Shown: positions 21,292 through 31,438, counted from the first letter of the stretch. The stretch is 64,000 bases of DNA from Rodentibacter haemolyticus (GCF_015356115.1 NZ_CP063056.1:1798001-1862000), one strand, 5' to 3'. Translations and numbers: made by a program. The notes: a model not told the origin generated them from the letters alone.

Positions 21292-23898
21292 CTAAATTAG
21301 GGTTCGTAAAATTACATTTTCGGCTTTTTGAACATAATTCGGTAGTTGATCAAAATTGAGGTAACGATAAATCTCACGGTGTTGTTCATCAAGGGTTGCA
21401 ACCGCTTCCAAATATTCTTCAACACTTGGTAAACGCCCTAAAATAGCAGCAACAGAGGCAAGTTCTGCCGAAGCGAGATAGACGTTTGCGCCTTGCCCCA
21501 AACGATTCGGGAAGTTTCGCGTTGAGGTTGAAACAACCGATGAATTTGGTCGTACACGTGCTTGGTTACCCATACAGAGCGAGCAGCCCGGCATTTCGGT
21601 ACGTGCACCGGAGCGTCCGTAAATATTGTAATAACCTTCTTCAGATAAGCGTGCCGCATCCATTTTGGTTGGTGGAGCAAGCCATAAGCGGGTGTTGATT
21701 TCTCCGTTTACTCGGCTGAGTAATTTACCGGCAGCACGGAAGTGTCCGATATTGGTCATACAAGAACCGATAAATACTTCATCAATCTTGTTACCCTGTA
21801 CTTCGGATAATAAGCGTGCGTCATCAGGATCGTTCGGTACACATAAAATCGGTTCTTTGATGTCATCTAAGTTGATTTCAATCACTTCAGCATATTCTGC
21901 ATCGCTATCCGCTTCTAACATTTCAGGATTTGTTAACCATGCCTGCATGGCTTTTATACGGTTTTCGATGGTTTGCGCGTCGCTGTAGCCGTCTGCAATC
22001 ATTGTTTTCAGCAAGACGATGTTTGAACGTAAATATTCTTCAATTGAAGCTTGACTTAACTTAATCGTACAAGCCGCAGCCGAACGTTCCGCCGTTGCAT
22101 CGGAAAGTTCAAAAGCTTGTTCTGCGGTGAGATGTTCGAGACCTTCGATTTCAAGGATTCGACCGGAGAATACATTTTTCTTATTTGCCTTTTCGACAGT
22201 GAGCAAACCTTTTTGGATGGCGTAATAAGGGATGGCGTGTACTAAATCGCGTAATGTAATCCCTTTTTGCATAGTGCCGGTAAAGCGAACTAATACGGAT
22301 TCCGGCATATCAAGCGGCATCATTCCCGTGGCTGCGGCAAAAGCGACTAAACCGGAACCGGCAGGGAATGAAATCCCTATTGGAAAACGGGTATGTGAGT
22401 CACCACCCGTTCCTACGGTAAAAGGCATCAGCATACGATTTAACCAAGAGTGAATGACACCGTCGCCGGGGCGTAATGCGATACCGCCACGGCGAGTGAT
22501 AAATTCCGGCAATGTTTGATGAGTGACGACATCACTCGGTTTCGGATAGGGGGCGGTGTGACAGAAAGATTGCATAACAAGCGGTGCGGAGAATTTTAAG
22601 CAAGCGAGATCTTTTAATTCGTCACGGGTCATGGTACCGGTAGTATCTTGCGAACCTACCGAAGTCATTGCCGGTTCGCAATATTGTCCTGCGCGTACAC
22701 CTTGTACGCCACAGGCTTTACCAACCATTTTTTGTGCAAGGGTATAGCCTTTGCCGGAATCGGGAATCTCGGCGAGTTTGGCGAAAACATCACTTTCCGC
22801 CAGTCCTAATTCAGCACGGGCTTTAGCGGTGAGGCTACGACCGATAATAAGCGGAATTCGACCGCCTGCCCGTACTTCATCTAATAATACGTTGGTTTTG
22901 TATGAGAACGTGCTGATCACTTCATCGGAATTGTGTTTGCATACTTTGCCGGCATAGGGATAAAAGTCGATAACATCGCCCATATTTAGCTTGGTTACGT
23001 CTAATTCAATCGGTAATGCACCGGAATCTTCCGCCGTATTAAAGAAAATCGGTGCGATTTTGCCACCAAAAACAAAACCACCGGTACGCTTGTTCGGAAT
23101 ATAGGGAATATCCGTTCCCATATGCCATAGCACGGAATTTGCTGCAGACTTACGAGAAGAACCCGTACCCACAACATCACCGACATAGACTAACGGAAAA
23201 CCTTTTGTTTTTAATGCGGCTAATTGTTTTAAAGGCCCGACTACGCCTTCTTGATCCGGTTCAATACCTTCACGTTTCATTTTTAACATTGCATTAGCGT
23301 GTAGCGGAATATCGGAACGACACCAAGCATCTTGTGCCGGAGAAAGATCATCGGTATTGGTTTCTCCCGGTACTTTGAATACGGTCAGCGTAATTTTTTC
23401 CGCAAGTGTCGGGCGAGAGCTAAACCATTCGGCATCCGCCCAAGATTGAAGGACTTGCTTAGCATAAGGATTGCCTTGTTGTGCTTTCGTTGCAATATCT
23501 TTGAAACTGTCGAAAATAAGGAGAGTATGAGAGAGTGCTGTTGCTGCAAGCGGTGCTAATTCGGTATTTTCTAACAACTCAATCAGAGGAGATACATTGT
23601 AGCCCCCGCTCATTGTTCCGAGTAATTTTACAGCGTGTTCAGCAGAAATCAGTGGGCTGGTTATGTTACCATTAGCCACGTTTGTGAGAAATTCCGCTTT
23701 TACTTTTGCCGCTTCATCTACGCCGGCAGGGATGCGGGTTTCGAATAATTCAAGCAGCTCCTTTTCCTTACCGACGATTGGCGATTGCAGTAAGTCAATT
23801 AATTGTATAGTTTGTTGAACATCCAGAGCTTTTGGTACAATCCCTATTGCTGCACGTTCGGCAACGTGTTCATAATACGTTTGAAGAAATTGAGACAT
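21292..23898 (-). CDS. acnB: Aconitate hydratase B
   Basis: The protein is 868 aa, matching AcnB (865 aa in E. coli) almost throughout. The start is the ATG at 23898 ([17 protein letters not shown]), with GGGG upstream; a GTG at 23907 is the alternative. Order is the HEAT-like N-terminal domain, the swivel domain ([15 protein letters not shown]), then the catalytic domains. 4Fe-4S ligands are in [13 protein letters not shown] and [10 protein letters not shown]. It interconverts citrate, cis-aconitate and isocitrate and may also act on 2-methyl analogues. It is divergent from a GntR regulator, with a palindromic operator between. No citrate synthase or isocitrate dehydrogenase gene is nearby. 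Confidence 0.96.
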   Translation of the reverse strand: MSQFLQTYYEHVAERAAIGIVPKALDVQQTIQLIDLLQSPIVGKEKELLELFETRIPAGVDEAAKVKAEFLTNVANGNITSPLISAEHAVKLLGTMSGGYNVSPLIELLENTELAPLAATALSHTLLIFDSFKDIATKAQQGNPYAKQVLQSWADAEWFSSRPTLAEKITLTVFKVPGETNTDDLSPAQDAWCRSDIPLHANAMLKMKREGIEPDQEGVVGPLKQLAALKTKGFPLVYVGDVVGTGSSRKSAANSVLWHMGTDIPYIPNKRTGGFVFGGKIAPIFFNTAEDSGALPIELDVTKLNMGDVIDFYPYAGKVCKHNSDEVISTFSYKTNVLLDEVRAGGRIPLIIGRSLTAKARAELGLAESDVFAKLAEIPDSGKGYTLAQKMVGKACGVQGVRAGQYCEPAMTSVGSQDTTGTMTRDELKDLACLKFSAPLVMQSFCHTAPYPKPSDVVTHQTLPEFITRRGGIALRPGDGVIHSWLNRMLMPFTVGTGGDSHTRFPIGISFPAGSGLVAFAAATGMMPLDMPESVLVRFTGTMQKGITLRDLVHAIPYYAIQKGLLTVEKANKKNVFSGRILEIEGLEHLTAEQAFELSDATAERSAAACTIKLSQASIEEYLRSNIVLLKTMIADGYSDAQTIENRIKAMQAWLTNPEMLEADSDAEYAEVIEINLDDIKEPILCVPNDPDDARLLSEVQGNKIDEVFIGSCMTNIGHFRAAGKLLSRVNGEINTRLWLAPPTKMDAARLSEEGYYNIYGRSGARTEMPGCSLCMGNQARVRPNSSVVSTSTRNFPNRLGQGANVYLASAELASVAAILGRLPSVEEYLEAVATLDEQHREIYRYLNFDQLPNYVQKAENVILRTLI

Positions 23899-23946
23899 AG
23901 TTGTCACCCCACAATAAATTAGAATGTATTAAAAAACACCTATAAA

Positions 23947-23964
23947 CATATAGATGACTATATG
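23947..23964. promoter_or_regulatory. Candidate operator of the GntR regulator, acnB/gntR intergenic region
   Basis: A perfect inverted repeat CATATAG-ATGA-CTATATG lies between the divergent acnB and gntR genes, 48 bp before the acnB ATG. A close relative (TATATAT-ATGA-CTAGATG) lies upstream of the transporter gene. Confidence 0.7.
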
Positions 23965-24021
23965 TGAAGATGCTACTTATTTTTCGGTAGTGAGTCAATT
24001 TGTTTTAAGAGAAATAGATTA

Positions 24022-24762
24022 ATGTTTAACCATGATCAAAAATATATCGAATTAAATAAAATTCCCCGTTATTTGCAAATTAAATACGAATTACAAAAAT
24101 TTTTAGCGGAAAATAACTGGAGCTTTGAGAAAGCAATTCCCAGCGAGCAGGAACTTGCCGGCACTTATGACGTATCTATCGGAACAGTACGTAAAGCGGT
24201 GGAAGGCTTAGTGGAAGAAGGTGTATTGATTAAACATCAAGGCAAAGGAACGTTTTTAAAACATCCGGCATTCGTTGAATCATCAATTGTTCGCTTTTAT
24301 TTACGCAATGCAAAAGAAGGTAAACCGGAAACGCCTGTCGGCGAAGTTAAGTGTGTCAAAAGCGTAAAAGCGAATCCGAAGATTAATCGGTTATTAGGCG
24401 TGCCGGATGAACGGGAGCTTATTTATCTTGAACGTATTCGTTCGGTAGATCAGAAAGTAATTGTCAGCGATAAAATTTGGTTGTCTCCGGAAAAATTCAG
24501 CGAATTGAAAGGATTGAAGCCCGAACAATTTGAGAATTTGCTCTATCCGTTCTATTTTAAACGATGTGGGCAGTTGGTGGTTTCGGCAAAAGAACAAATG
24601 ACGATTTTATTAAATCATAGCGATACTTATTTAACGGACGGACAAGAAAAAACCGTCATTAAGGTTTGCCGCGCGGCAAAAGGGTTGGACGGTAGTATTA
24701 TCGAGTATCGTGAGTCTTATGGTTTAGCGGAAGATTTTTACTATGAAACAATAATCACCTAA
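24022..24762 (+). CDS. GntR-family transcriptional regulator (HutC/UTRA type)
   Basis: The protein is 246 aa. The N-terminal winged helix is KIPRYLQIKYELQKFL ... IPSEQELAGTYDVSIGTVRKAVEGLVEEGVLIKHQGKGTF, textbook GntR. The C-terminal ligand domain is of UTRA type (GVPDERELIYLERIRSVD, VIEYRESYG-like IIEYRESYGLAEDFYYET). It probably senses the substrate or an intermediate of the acnB/transporter/isomerase pathway and controls both flanking units through the shared palindrome. The ribosome site is weak (AAGAGA). It is followed by its own terminator. Confidence 0.9.
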   Translation: MFNHDQKYIELNKIPRYLQIKYELQKFLAENNWSFEKAIPSEQELAGTYDVSIGTVRKAVEGLVEEGVLIKHQGKGTFLKHPAFVESSIVRFYLRNAKEGKPETPVGEVKCVKSVKANPKINRLLGVPDERELIYLERIRSVDQKVIVSDKIWLSPEKFSELKGLKPEQFENLLYPFYFKRCGQLVVSAKEQMTILLNHSDTYLTDGQEKTVIKVCRAAKGLDGSIIEYRESYGLAEDFYYETIIT

Positions 24763-24822
24763 ATGATATGCCGAGTAAGAGCGGTCGAATTTTACAAAAA
24801 AGTGCAAATGTAAATAAACGAT

Positions 24823-24849
24823 AGGCAAAGAGCAATCTTTGCCTTTTTT
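24823..24849 (+). terminator. Terminator after the GntR gene
   Basis: AGGCAAAGA / TCTTTGCCT stem (24823-24831 with 24836-24844), a 4-nt loop and a T run. Confidence 0.9.
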
Positions 24850-24905
24850 ATGATTTATCTCAAACTTTTGTAAGATCGCTGCTTGCAAGTATGAATACAA
24901 CTGGT

Positions 24906-24923
24906 TATATATATGACTAGATG
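24906..24923. promoter_or_regulatory. Second candidate GntR operator, upstream of the DASS transporter
   Basis: TATATAT-ATGA-CTAGATG has the same spacer as the site at 23947-23964. The right arm matches at 6 of 7 and the left arm at 5 of 7 positions. It lies 28 bp before the transporter ATG. Confidence 0.6.
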
Positions 24924-24950
24924 AATTTATACTTATAACGAGGTATTTTT

Positions 24951-26414
24951 ATGAATCCTAAAAAACTTTTGCAATACGTTATTATTTTAGCGTGTCCGAT
25001 AGCCACCTATCTATTTCCGGCGCCGGAAGGTCTATCATTGATCGGTTGGCATATATTAGGGGTTTATATCGGTACGATTCTTGCTCTCATTCTTAAACCT
25101 TTTCCTGCTCCTCCTATACTTCTCGCCGCTGTTGCACTCTCTGCAATGATTATTGGTAATACGCCGGCGGAAACGCTTAACGGAACCAAAATTCTATTAA
25201 AGCAATCATCCGTACTTGACGGCTATAAATCCGGTACGACTTGGCTTGTCTTTGCGGCGTTTGCTATGAGTGCGGCATTTGTGCAAACCGGTTTAGGTCG
25301 CCGTATTGCGTATAAAATGATTGGTGCGTTCGGTAGCACGACATTGCGTTTAGGTTATGTCAATGCGATGCTGGACTTATTGATTTCTCCGGCTATGCCT
25401 TCAACCACGGCTCGTGGCGGCGGTATTATGGCACCAATTATGCAATCTATAGCGGTATCTTTGGGGTCAGAACCGGAAAAATCACCGCGTAAAGCAGGAC
25501 ATTATCTCTTACTTAATACTTATATGGTGGTAAAAACAACCGGTTATATCACGTTAACCGGTATGGCACCGAATGCGGTGGCGTTAGAGTTAATGCGCCC
25601 GATTCTACATATTGATATTAACTGGACACAATGGTTTATTGCCGCCTCAATTCCGGGTTTAGTGGCATTAATTCTATTACCTTTCGTTACTTATGTTCTC
25701 TACAAGCCCGAACTTAAAAATGTCGATAACAAAGACATTGCTCGTAAAGGTTTGGAAGAAATGGGGCCGATGAGCGGTAAAGAAAAAACGCTTGCCTTGT
25801 TATTCGTATCCGCTGTGTTAGGTTGGGTATTCTCAGGCGTACTTAATTTGTCCGAATTTACCGTTGCTATTGCCGCTATGGCGCTCATTGTCTTAACGTC
25901 AGTATTAAGTTGGGAAGATGTACTTAGAAATAAAGCGGGTTGGACAACGCTAACGTGGTACGGTGGTTTATTGGGTATTGCGGCGGTACTTAGCCAAGCG
26001 AAATTCTTTGAGTGGTTATCGGCAACCATGAGCGGATTAATCTCGGCAGGCGATACGAACCCTATAGTGATCACGATCTTTATTTTAATACTAAGTGTAC
26101 TCGTTCGTTACTTATTTGCTTCCGGTGCGGCTTATGTTGCATCAATGGTACCGGTGTTTTCAGCCGTTGGTATGGCAGCAGGTGCTGATCCGCTTTTCCT
26201 TGCTCTAGGCTTATTATTCTCAAATAGCTACGGCAGTATGATTACTCACTATGGCTCTGCACCTGCGGCGGTTATTTACGGTTTAGGTTATCACGATATT
26301 AAATCATTTTGGATCACGGGTGGTGTATGTGCAGTTGTAACGCTATTTATTCATACTACTATCGGTTTTGCGTGGTGGGCAATGCTTCAATCAATAGGTG
26401 TCTTTGCAAATTAA
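24951..26414 (+). CDS. DASS-family di/tricarboxylate:Na+ or antiport transporter (CitT/YbhI-like)
   Basis: The protein is 487 aa with about 12-14 membrane spans. Family signatures are LSLIGWHILGVYIGTILALILKPFPAPPILLAA near the N-terminus, the first Ser-Asn/Thr substrate motif region SPAMPSTTARGGGIMAPIMQSIA, LTGMAPNAVALELM, and the second motif region near YGSAPAAVIYG. The family moves citrate, tartrate, succinate and similar acids. It forms a two-gene unit with the PrpF-family gene and stands beside acnB, so a tricarboxylate is the likely substrate. The ribosome site is ACGAGG. Confidence 0.88.
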   Translation: MNPKKLLQYVIILACPIATYLFPAPEGLSLIGWHILGVYIGTILALILKPFPAPPILLAAVALSAMIIGNTPAETLNGTKILLKQSSVLDGYKSGTTWLVFAAFAMSAAFVQTGLGRRIAYKMIGAFGSTTLRLGYVNAMLDLLISPAMPSTTARGGGIMAPIMQSIAVSLGSEPEKSPRKAGHYLLLNTYMVVKTTGYITLTGMAPNAVALELMRPILHIDINWTQWFIAASIPGLVALILLPFVTYVLYKPELKNVDNKDIARKGLEEMGPMSGKEKTLALLFVSAVLGWVFSGVLNLSEFTVAIAAMALIVLTSVLSWEDVLRNKAGWTTLTWYGGLLGIAAVLSQAKFFEWLSATMSGLISAGDTNPIVITIFILILSVLVRYLFASGAAYVASMVPVFSAVGMAAGADPLFLALGLLFSNSYGSMITHYGSAPAAVIYGLGYHDIKSFWITGGVCAVVTLFIHTTIGFAWWAMLQSIGVFAN

Positions 26415-26470
26415 TGTGGAAAAACGACCGCTTGTTATCGCAAAAGCGGTTGATGTATTTAGGAGGCAAA

Positions 26471-27535
26471 ATGAAAAAAGTTCCTTGTATGATTATTCGC
26501 GGCGGTACGTCAAAGGGCGTTTACTTTTTAAAAGAGGATTTGCCGACAGACATTGCCGAACGTGATAAATTTTTAATGACGATTATGGGATCAGGAGATC
26601 CGACCCAAATTAACGGTTTAGGCGGTGCAACAAGTGTAACCAGTAAAGTTGCAATTGTCTCTAAATCCGAAAAAGAAGGTATCGATTTAGATTACTTATT
26701 CGCACAAGTTGGTATCGGTCAAAAAGTGGTGGATACGGCACCTTCTTGCGGTAATATTTTATCGGGTATTATTTGTTTTGCGAGCGAGAAAGGATTGATT
26801 GAATTACAAGATGGCATTACCCGTGTTGTAGTTAACAATATCAATACTAACAGTATTATTGAAGTTTCTGCTGAATCACCGAATAAACGGCTGAAATATA
26901 CGGGTAATGCAGAAGTATCCGGTGTGCCGGGAACAGGATCACCTGTCAACCTTAATTTTAGCAAGATAGAGGGGGCGAAAACCGGCAAAGTTTTCCCAAC
27001 CGGAAATAAACAAGATAATATCAACGGCTATAATGTCACCTGTATTGATGTCGCTATGCCGATGGTATTATTTAATGCACAAGATCTCGGTTTAACCGGT
27101 AAAGAAACAAAAGCGGAGTTAGATGAAAAGCATACGTTGTTTGAGATTATCGAACCTATTCGCCGTAAAGCGGGTGAAATGATGGGATTGGGCGATGTAT
27201 CTGAAAAAGTGATTCCAAAGATAGGAATTTTATCTGCTCCGGCAGGCAAGGGAAATATTACTTCCCGTTATTTTGTACCGGATAAATGCCATGCAAGCCA
27301 CGCGGTAACCGGTTCGATTTGTGTTGCGGCGGCATGTAATATTGAAGGCACGGTAGCGCGCCCGCTTTATAAAAATACAGGTAGTGTCGTTACGATTGAA
27401 CATCCGTCCGGTTTTATCAGCGTTGATATGCTTTGTGAGAAAGCTAACGGGGATTATAAATTTACCCGAGCAGCACTTGTGCGTACCGCTAAACCGTTAA
27501 TGATGGGGGAAGTCTATTACGATGAAACAGCGTAA
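26471..27535 (+). CDS. PrpF/GalD-family proton-shifting isomerase (aconitate or oxalomesaconate type)
   Basis: The protein is 354 aa from the ATG at 26471 (MKKVPCMIIRGGTSKGVYF), which has a perfect AGGAGG; the open frame runs further upstream without support. PrpF landmarks are RGGTSKGVYF, GLGGATSVTSKVAIV and TAPSCGNILSGI with the catalytic-site Cys, plus ASHAVTGSICVAAAC. Relatives isomerise 2-methylaconitate (PrpF), 4-oxalomesaconate (GalD) or aconitate (fungal Adi1). With acnB and a tricarboxylate carrier but no prpBC, conversion of trans- to cis-aconitate is an attractive guess, not shown. Confidence 0.85.
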   Translation: MKKVPCMIIRGGTSKGVYFLKEDLPTDIAERDKFLMTIMGSGDPTQINGLGGATSVTSKVAIVSKSEKEGIDLDYLFAQVGIGQKVVDTAPSCGNILSGIICFASEKGLIELQDGITRVVVNNINTNSIIEVSAESPNKRLKYTGNAEVSGVPGTGSPVNLNFSKIEGAKTGKVFPTGNKQDNINGYNVTCIDVAMPMVLFNAQDLGLTGKETKAELDEKHTLFEIIEPIRRKAGEMMGLGDVSEKVIPKIGILSAPAGKGNITSRYFVPDKCHASHAVTGSICVAAACNIEGTVARPLYKNTGSVVTIEHPSGFISVDMLCEKANGDYKFTRAALVRTAKPLMMGEVYYDETA

Positions 27536-27582
27536 TATAGGTATTGTGCCGTAAATTTACAATGCTGAGATAGAGGCGGTGC

Positions 27583-27611
27583 AAAAGAGCGGTCAATTTC
27601 CGCTCTTTTTT
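27583..27611. terminator. Bidirectional terminator between the prpF-like gene and the SMR gene
   Basis: AAAAGAGCGG / CCGCTCTTTT stem with a 7-nt loop and T runs on both strands, between convergent genes. Confidence 0.88.
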
Positions 27612-27939
27612 AATGTGCCGTTGTAGAAAACAAATTAATAATCAAGACACCGACAATAATTAATCCGATTCCGATTAATCCTGCCGTATCAATTTTCTGT
27701 CCAAAAGCGAAGTAGGCAACAACAGCGGTTAAGATAATCCCTACACCGGACCAAATGGCGTAAACCAATCCCACGGGTAAGGTGCGGAAAATAATGGAAA
27801 GCAAATAAAAAGCAATTGCGTAGAGTGTTAATGAGCCGATAGTTGGAGTGAGCTTAGTAAAGCCGTCACTCAGTTTTAGTAAATTTGTTGCAGCGATTTC
27901 TAAGCAAATTGAAATGGCGAGTAAAATCCAAGGATTCAT
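27610..27939 (-). CDS. Small multidrug resistance (SMR) exporter, EmrE-like
   Basis: The protein is 109 aa with four membrane helices. The essential Glu14 is present (MNPWILLAISICLEIAATN). Other signatures are LKLSDGFTKLTPTIG, the YAIWSGVGI motif of helix 3 and GLIIVGVLIINL in helix 4. It is a proton-coupled exporter of quaternary cations or similar compounds, working as an inner-membrane dimer; the substrate cannot be predicted. EmrE-like motifs favour the multidrug branch over the Gdx/SugE guanidinium branch. Single gene, transcribed opposite to the prpF-like gene. Confidence 0.9.
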   Translation of the reverse strand: MNPWILLAISICLEIAATNLLKLSDGFTKLTPTIGSLTLYAIAFYLLSIIFRTLPVGLVYAIWSGVGIILTAVVAYFAFGQKIDTAGLIGIGLIIVGVLIINLFSTTAH

Positions 27940-28002
27940 TTATACCTCGTTAAAGAAAAAGAGGCACAAGTATGCACCTCTTTTCTGGTTATTAAAATCT
28001 AA

Positions 28003-29661
28003 TTAGCAATCTTGTTTACCATAAGTCTCTTGACGAAGAATATTGCGAACACCCTCATCAAAATCAGCGAGGACTTGTTCTGCATTTTTCGGATCCGTGC
28101 CGCGTGCATCAAGATAGAACTTAATTTTAGGCTCCGTACCGGAAGGACGGCAAATTAAACGGCTACCATTTTCAAGTACGAATACTAAGATGTCGCTTTG
28201 GCGATTAGTTTTGGTGTGATCGATAAATTGCGCTACTTTCACACCGGCGATTTCAGTCGGCGGATTGTTGCGAAGTGCGGTCATTAATTTTGCAATTTCT
28301 GAAAGCTCATTCACACGAATAGAAATTTGTCCGCTGACATAAGCACCAAATTCTTTGGTAAACTCATCGGCATAATCAGCCAAGGTTTTACCTTGTTTTT
28401 TCAAATTCCGTACAAGGTCTAAGAACATAATTGCTGCAGAAATACCGTCTTTATCGCGTACTTTATCCGGATCAACCAGGTAACCGAGCGCTTCTTCAAA
28501 ACCGAATAAGAGCCCTTGAACTTTACCGATATATTTAAAACCCGTTAGGGTTTCTTCTGATTGAAAACCGTATTTTTTCGCGATTTCGGCCAGTGCCGGG
28601 GAAGAAACTAAAGAGCAAGCAAGCACCCCTTGTTTTCCTTGTGCATGGTATTGTTTCGCCAAATGCCAGCCTAAGAAACAGCCTACCACGTTTCCGTGTA
28701 ATGGTTTCCAGTTACCTTCCGCATCCGGCACGGCAACGGCTAAGCGATCGGCATCCGGATCGTTTGCGATAATAAATTCGGCGTTGTTTTCTTTTGCTAC
28801 TTTAATAGCTAAATCCAACGCGCCTTTTTCTTCAGGATTCGGGAAATTCACGGTTGGGAAAGTACCGTCCGGCCATACTTGTTCTGCGACAATATGAGGT
28901 TGCGGTAAACCGGCTTTTGTCAAGGTTTTGCTTAAGACTTCATAGCCAACGCCGTGCATTGCCGTATAAACATAGTTAATATCGCATTGAGGTTCTTTTG
29001 CTAAAGAGGCGGTTTTCGCAATATAAGCATCAACAACTTCATCGTTTAACACAACATAATCGTTGCGGCGTGGTAAATCTTTGATATTGCCGGCAGCCAC
29101 TTTATCGATTAATGCCGCAATGTCTTGATCTGCCGGAGAAACGATTTGCCCGCCACCGTTTGCTTTACCTAAATAAACTTTATATCCGTTATCTTCCGGT
29201 GGGTTGTGGCTTGCGGTAACCATTACCCCGGCAGTGGTGTCAAAATATTGAATCGCATAAGCCAATACCGGAGTTGGCAATTTACGCGGTAATAAATACG
29301 CTTTTATGCCGGCACCTGCCATAATCTCAGCGGTGTCACGTGCGAATACATCAGAATTTTTACGTCCATCGTAACCGATTACGATAGAAGGTGTTTTATC
29401 ATAATTTTTTAAATAATCGGCTAATCCGCCTGCCGCTTGAGAAACAAGCACGCGGTTCATTCCCATCGAACCGGCTTGTAAGCGACCGCGTAATCCGGCG
29501 GTACCGAATTGTAAACGACCGTCAAAACGTGCGTGCAATTCAGATTCCGCTTTTTTATCACCACCTTTGGCTGCATTTAAAAGTGCGGTCAATTCTGCGT
29601 GAGTTTCTGTATCGGGATCTTGGCTTAACCAATTTTGTGCGAGATCAAAAATATTTGCCAT
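28003..29661 (-). CDS. Phosphohexomutase (phosphoglucomutase/phosphomannomutase family)
   Basis: The protein is 552 aa. The active-site phosphoserine loop is VTASHNPPEDNGYKVY, the metal loop is NDPDADRLAVAVPD, the sugar-recognition loop is GFEEALGYLVDPD, and the phosphate-binding loop is RPSGTEPKIKFYLDARG. The N-terminal RLQFGTAGLRGRLQAGSMGMN marks the long PgcA/YhxB-like subfamily, which includes the H. influenzae protein annotated as phosphomannomutase. It interconverts hexose 1- and 6-phosphates for surface glycan synthesis. It carries an in-frame uptake signal near 29580. Which hexose is preferred is not decidable here. Confidence 0.92.
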   Translation of the reverse strand: MANIFDLAQNWLSQDPDTETHAELTALLNAAKGGDKKAESELHARFDGRLQFGTAGLRGRLQAGSMGMNRVLVSQAAGGLADYLKNYDKTPSIVIGYDGRKNSDVFARDTAEIMAGAGIKAYLLPRKLPTPVLAYAIQYFDTTAGVMVTASHNPPEDNGYKVYLGKANGGGQIVSPADQDIAALIDKVAAGNIKDLPRRNDYVVLNDEVVDAYIAKTASLAKEPQCDINYVYTAMHGVGYEVLSKTLTKAGLPQPHIVAEQVWPDGTFPTVNFPNPEEKGALDLAIKVAKENNAEFIIANDPDADRLAVAVPDAEGNWKPLHGNVVGCFLGWHLAKQYHAQGKQGVLACSLVSSPALAEIAKKYGFQSEETLTGFKYIGKVQGLLFGFEEALGYLVDPDKVRDKDGISAAIMFLDLVRNLKKQGKTLADYADEFTKEFGAYVSGQISIRVNELSEIAKLMTALRNNPPTEIAGVKVAQFIDHTKTNRQSDILVFVLENGSRLICRPSGTEPKIKFYLDARGTDPKNAEQVLADFDEGVRNILRQETYGKQDC

Positions 29662-29790
29662 AATTTCACCTTCTTGAGTTTAAATAAATACCTTGGATAG
29701 ACTAGCGGAAAATAATTAAAGTTCAAAGGGGTATTTATTAAAAACTTGATCTACTTAATATTTTTTCTTTATATCATCGTTTGCATAAAA

Positions 29791-29823
29791 AAACGGTATT
29801 TGATTTTAGCTCGAATACCGTTT
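29791..29823 (-). terminator. Terminator of the DUF5358-like lipoprotein gene
   Basis: AAACGGTATT / AATACCGTTT stem (29791-29800 with 29814-29823). On the minus strand it runs into a T tract. Confidence 0.85.
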
Positions 29824-29838
29824 AAATCGGGTTTAACA

Positions 29839-30408
29839 TCACAATAATAATGCCGAACCCCATTTTATAATATCAAAGAAGAATTTGTTTTGATTGGTTG
29901 CAATGCCGTCTTCAGGTTTCTTCGGCGTGCCGTCTTCGTTTTTTGTTTCATCAACCATACCGTTTTTATATTGACCTTTCACCACATCCAAATCATCACG
30001 GGCTTGTGTGCGTAATAGTTGACAGGCTTTATTTTCTAAAGGCGCAATCTCGCCGGATTGAGTACGGAATTTTTTAAATTGATAAGTAGCATAATTCATT
30101 GATTTTTCATCTTTTTGGATCATGGCGACATAATCCTCACCAATGATTTTTTCAAGCGGATAGAAAAAGACATATTGAGAATGAATATAGCTGTCTTCTT
30201 GCTTAAAATGTTGTTGCTGAATACGGGTAAGATTCGGATAAATACATTGTTCGGCTTGTTTACTGGCTATTGCCCATTGTTTTGCATCTTTATCCGAAAG
30301 TTGATAATCCGCACCGGCAAATTCTGCGGGAATAGGAGATTGCGGTGTGCCGAATAAACTGCAAGCACCGAGCAAAAACACCATACTAAAAGTAAGAATA
30401 TATTTCAC
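29839..30408 (-). CDS. Pasteurellaceae lipoprotein, DUF5358-like
   Basis: The protein is 189 aa. A signal [17 protein letters not shown] with lipobox LGAC predicts a lipid-anchored envelope protein. The mature part contains [32 protein letters not shown] and a second Cys ([14 protein letters not shown]), then a charged region ending in a hydrophobic C-terminus. I associate it with DUF5358, a family seen in this bacterial family, but this is from memory. The function is unknown. It is divergent from menB. Confidence 0.72.
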   Translation of the reverse strand: MKYILTFSMVFLLGACSLFGTPQSPIPAEFAGADYQLSDKDAKQWAIASKQAEQCIYPNLTRIQQQHFKQEDSYIHSQYVFFYPLEKIIGEDYVAMIQKDEKSMNYATYQFKKFRTQSGEIAPLENKACQLLRTQARDDLDVVKGQYKNGMVDETKNEDGTPKKPEDGIATNQNKFFFDIIKWGSALLL

Positions 30409-30527
30409 CGTTGATTCCTTTTATGTTTTATCAATATCTGTGGCAAACGGGGAAAATTCTAGCAATAACCGCCAAGAAGATAAAGGAGCAATTAAATTTT
30501 AGTTTTCCCGATTACAAAAACTTCCGC

Positions 30528-30533
30528 TATAAT
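30528..30533 (+). promoter_or_regulatory. Probable -10 element of the menB promoter
   Basis: A perfect TATAAT 36 bp before the menB ATG; a TTTCCC about 18 bp upstream may act as the -35. An uptake signal overlaps the expected transcription start. Confidence 0.5.
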
Positions 30534-30568
30534 GACCGCACTTTTGTCTCAATTTAGAAGGTATTCTC

Positions 30569-31426
30569 ATGCAAAATCCAAAAGATGATGTACTTTATGC
30601 GCCGGTTGAGTGGGTTGAACATAGCGAAGGTTATACCGACATTCGTTATCACAAATCTACCGACGGTATCGCAAAAATCACGATTAACCGCCCTGAAGTT
30701 CGCAATGCATTCCGCCCGCAAACGGTAAAAGAAATGATCCACGCATTTTCCGATGCGCGTTTTGATGAAAAAATCGGCGTGATTGTGTTAACCGGAGAAG
30801 GGGAAAAAGCGTTTTGTTCCGGCGGTGACCAAAAAATTCGCGGCGACTACGGCGGCTATAAAGATGAAAGCGGCGTGCATCACTTAAATGTGTTGGATTT
30901 TCAACGTGATATTCGCACCTGTCCAAAACCGGTTGTGGCAATGGTGGCGGGGTATGCCATTGGTGGCGGCCATGTATTGCATATGCTTTGCGATTTAACC
31001 ATCGCCGCCGAAAATGCGATTTTCGGTCAAACAGGTCCGAAAGTCGGGTCATTTGATGGCGGTTGGGGGGCAAGCTATATGGCGCGTTTGGTCGGTCAGA
31101 AAAAGGCGCGCGAAATTTGGTTTTTATGCCGTCAATATAATGCGCAAGAAGCCTTAGATATGGGCTTGGTGAACACGGTTGTGCCTTATGCGGATCTTGA
31201 AAAAGAAACCGTGCGTTGGTGTCGTGAAATGTTGCGTAATAGCCCAATCGCTATTCGTTGCTTAAAAGCTGCACTAAATGCGGATTGTGACGGTCAGGCC
31301 GGTTTACAAGAATTGGCAGGTAATGCAACGATGCTATTCTATATGACGGAAGAAGGTCAGGAAGGGCGTAATGCATTCAATGAAAAACGCGCACCGGACT
31401 TCAGTAAATTTAGACGTAATCCTTAA
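30569..31426 (+). CDS. menB: 1,4-dihydroxy-2-naphthoyl-CoA synthase
   Basis: The protein is 285 aa, the length of E. coli MenB. It is a crotonase-fold enzyme that closes the naphthoquinone ring from o-succinylbenzoyl-CoA in menaquinone biosynthesis. Signatures are [53 protein letters not shown] and the C-terminal [17 protein letters not shown]. menC, the preceding enzyme in the pathway, lies downstream, but repeat D separates them. Menaquinone is what the torYZ system in this window needs. Confidence 0.97.
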   Translation: MQNPKDDVLYAPVEWVEHSEGYTDIRYHKSTDGIAKITINRPEVRNAFRPQTVKEMIHAFSDARFDEKIGVIVLTGEGEKAFCSGGDQKIRGDYGGYKDESGVHHLNVLDFQRDIRTCPKPVVAMVAGYAIGGGHVLHMLCDLTIAAENAIFGQTGPKVGSFDGGWGASYMARLVGQKKAREIWFLCRQYNAQEALDMGLVNTVVPYADLEKETVRWCREMLRNSPIAIRCLKAALNADCDGQAGLQELAGNATMLFYMTEEGQEGRNAFNEKRAPDFSKFRRNP

Positions 31427-31438
31427 TTTATTACCGTA

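Noticed and set aside
21292..23898. AcnD (2-methylcitrate dehydratase), suggested by the nearby prpF-like gene
   Set aside because: The protein aligns end to end with AcnB, including its N-terminal HEAT-like domain, and no prpB or prpC is present.
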